Of a stretch of 20,739 nucleotides of DNA, positions 20,539 to 20,739 are shown piece by piece. A program made the translations under genes and the position numbers. The first letter of the stretch is position 1, and each line of letters opens with the position of its first letter. Origin of the DNA: Serpens sp035497635. GTDB taxonomy: Bacteria; Pseudomonadota; Gammaproteobacteria; Pseudomonadales; Pseudomonadaceae. The notes under the pieces were generated by a model. That model was not told the DNA's origin. It searched no databases and saw only the letters and a list, made by a program, of their open reading frames with translations. Location of the stretch: NCBI GenBank assembly GCA_035497635.1, contig DATJDB010000196.1, positions 1-20,739 of the forward strand. The letters run 5' to 3'.

Positions 20539-20739
20539 TCAGCCGATGGCTTCGCGGTACAGGTCGGGCTTGAAACCGATCAGGGTGCGATTGCCCAGAT
20601 CCAGCACCGGGCGCTTGATCATCGACGGCTGGGCCAGCATCAGTGCGATGGCCTTGTTCTCGTCCAGATCGGTCTTCTGGCTCTCGTCGAGCTTGCGGAA
20701 GGTGGTGCCCGCGCGGTTCAGCACGGTCTGCCAGCCGTG
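20539..20739 (-). CDS. ArsC/Spx (YffB-like) family protein, 3' part (5' end outside window)
   Basis: The last 66 residues of a thioredoxin-fold protein of the ArsC/Spx/YffB family are visible; the frame is open through the window edge. Recognisable parts are GWQTVLNRAGTTFRKL, which corresponds to the family's LNKRGTTWR segment, then ALMLAQPSMIKRPVLDLGNRTLIGFKP, where the SxIKRPV and GF motifs end the fold. The N-terminal CxxxxK-type active-site part lies outside the window, so redox or arsenate reductase activity cannot be judged. Similar proteins next to dapD in Pseudomonas are usually annotated only as ArsC family. It ends 38 bases before dapD on the same strand and probably shares a transcript with it. 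Confidence 0.9.
   Translation of the reverse strand, partial: HGWQTVLNRAGTTFRKLDESQKTDLDENKAIALMLAQPSMIKRPVLDLGNRTLIGFKPDLYREAIG

Noticed and set aside
1..20739. CRISPR array, prophage or intact insertion sequence
   Set aside because: No evenly spaced identical repeats with unique spacers were seen, and no transposase, integrase or phage structural gene is recognisable in any frame.

Overview
The window looks like chromosomal DNA from a Pseudomonas-type gammaproteobacterium. The base composition is GC-rich and the genes are densely packed in short, tightly spaced operons. Several gene sets (plsB with a Gld-type ABC operon; cold-shock gene, small hypothetical, rlmA, dapE, ndvB; ArsC-like, dapD, csdA, csdE) match sets I recall from Pseudomonas genomes. 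Intergenic spaces carry REP-type palindromes typical of that genus. No tRNA, rRNA, CRISPR array, prophage or intact insertion sequence is visible. Species cannot be decided from the sequence alone.

Layout. Bases 2-1576 hold the 3' part of an RND efflux pump permease. A REP-rich spacer and a DMT/EamA permease (1823-2662) follow. Next come a spacer with two GTAGGGTGG-led palindromes and a coupled pair, a DUF2945 (Tudor-like) mini-protein and a DUF488 protein (2811-3607). A hairpin at 3643-3667 separates DUF488 from the convergent plsB (3676-6168, minus). Divergent from plsB is a four-gene operon (6389-10741, plus): GldA-like ATPase, GldF-like permease, GldG-like auxiliary subunit and a DUF4340 protein. 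Its cargo is unknown, and it is the least understood system here. A cold-shock protein gene with a long leader (10936-11145) follows and ends in a textbook intrinsic terminator.

From 11256 to 16403 everything is on the minus strand. In transcription order this is ndvB (GH17-GT2 beta-glucan synthase), dapE, rlmA, two inverted REPs and a small conserved hypothetical. After another REP-bearing spacer, tcdA/csdL (16668-17468, plus) converges on csdA-csdE (17817-19423, minus). The space between them holds REPs plus a less GC-rich patch with direct repeats and a LacI-operator-like palindrome, which no gene explains. dapD and a partial ArsC/YffB-like gene, both minus, close the window.

How the genes fit together. 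dapD and dapE supply two steps of the succinylase route to diaminopimelate and lysine. csdA-csdE are a sulfur-donor pair next to their usual partner gene csdL/tcdA, whose product finishes the ct6A37 tRNA modification. plsB starts phospholipid synthesis. ndvB makes beta-glucans that are linked to biofilm tolerance in P. aeruginosa. RlmA methylates 23S rRNA. The window is mostly conserved core genome. The unusual material is the uncharacterised Gld-type transporter, the plsB leader palindromes, the structured cold-shock leader and the 17.6-17.7 kb patch.
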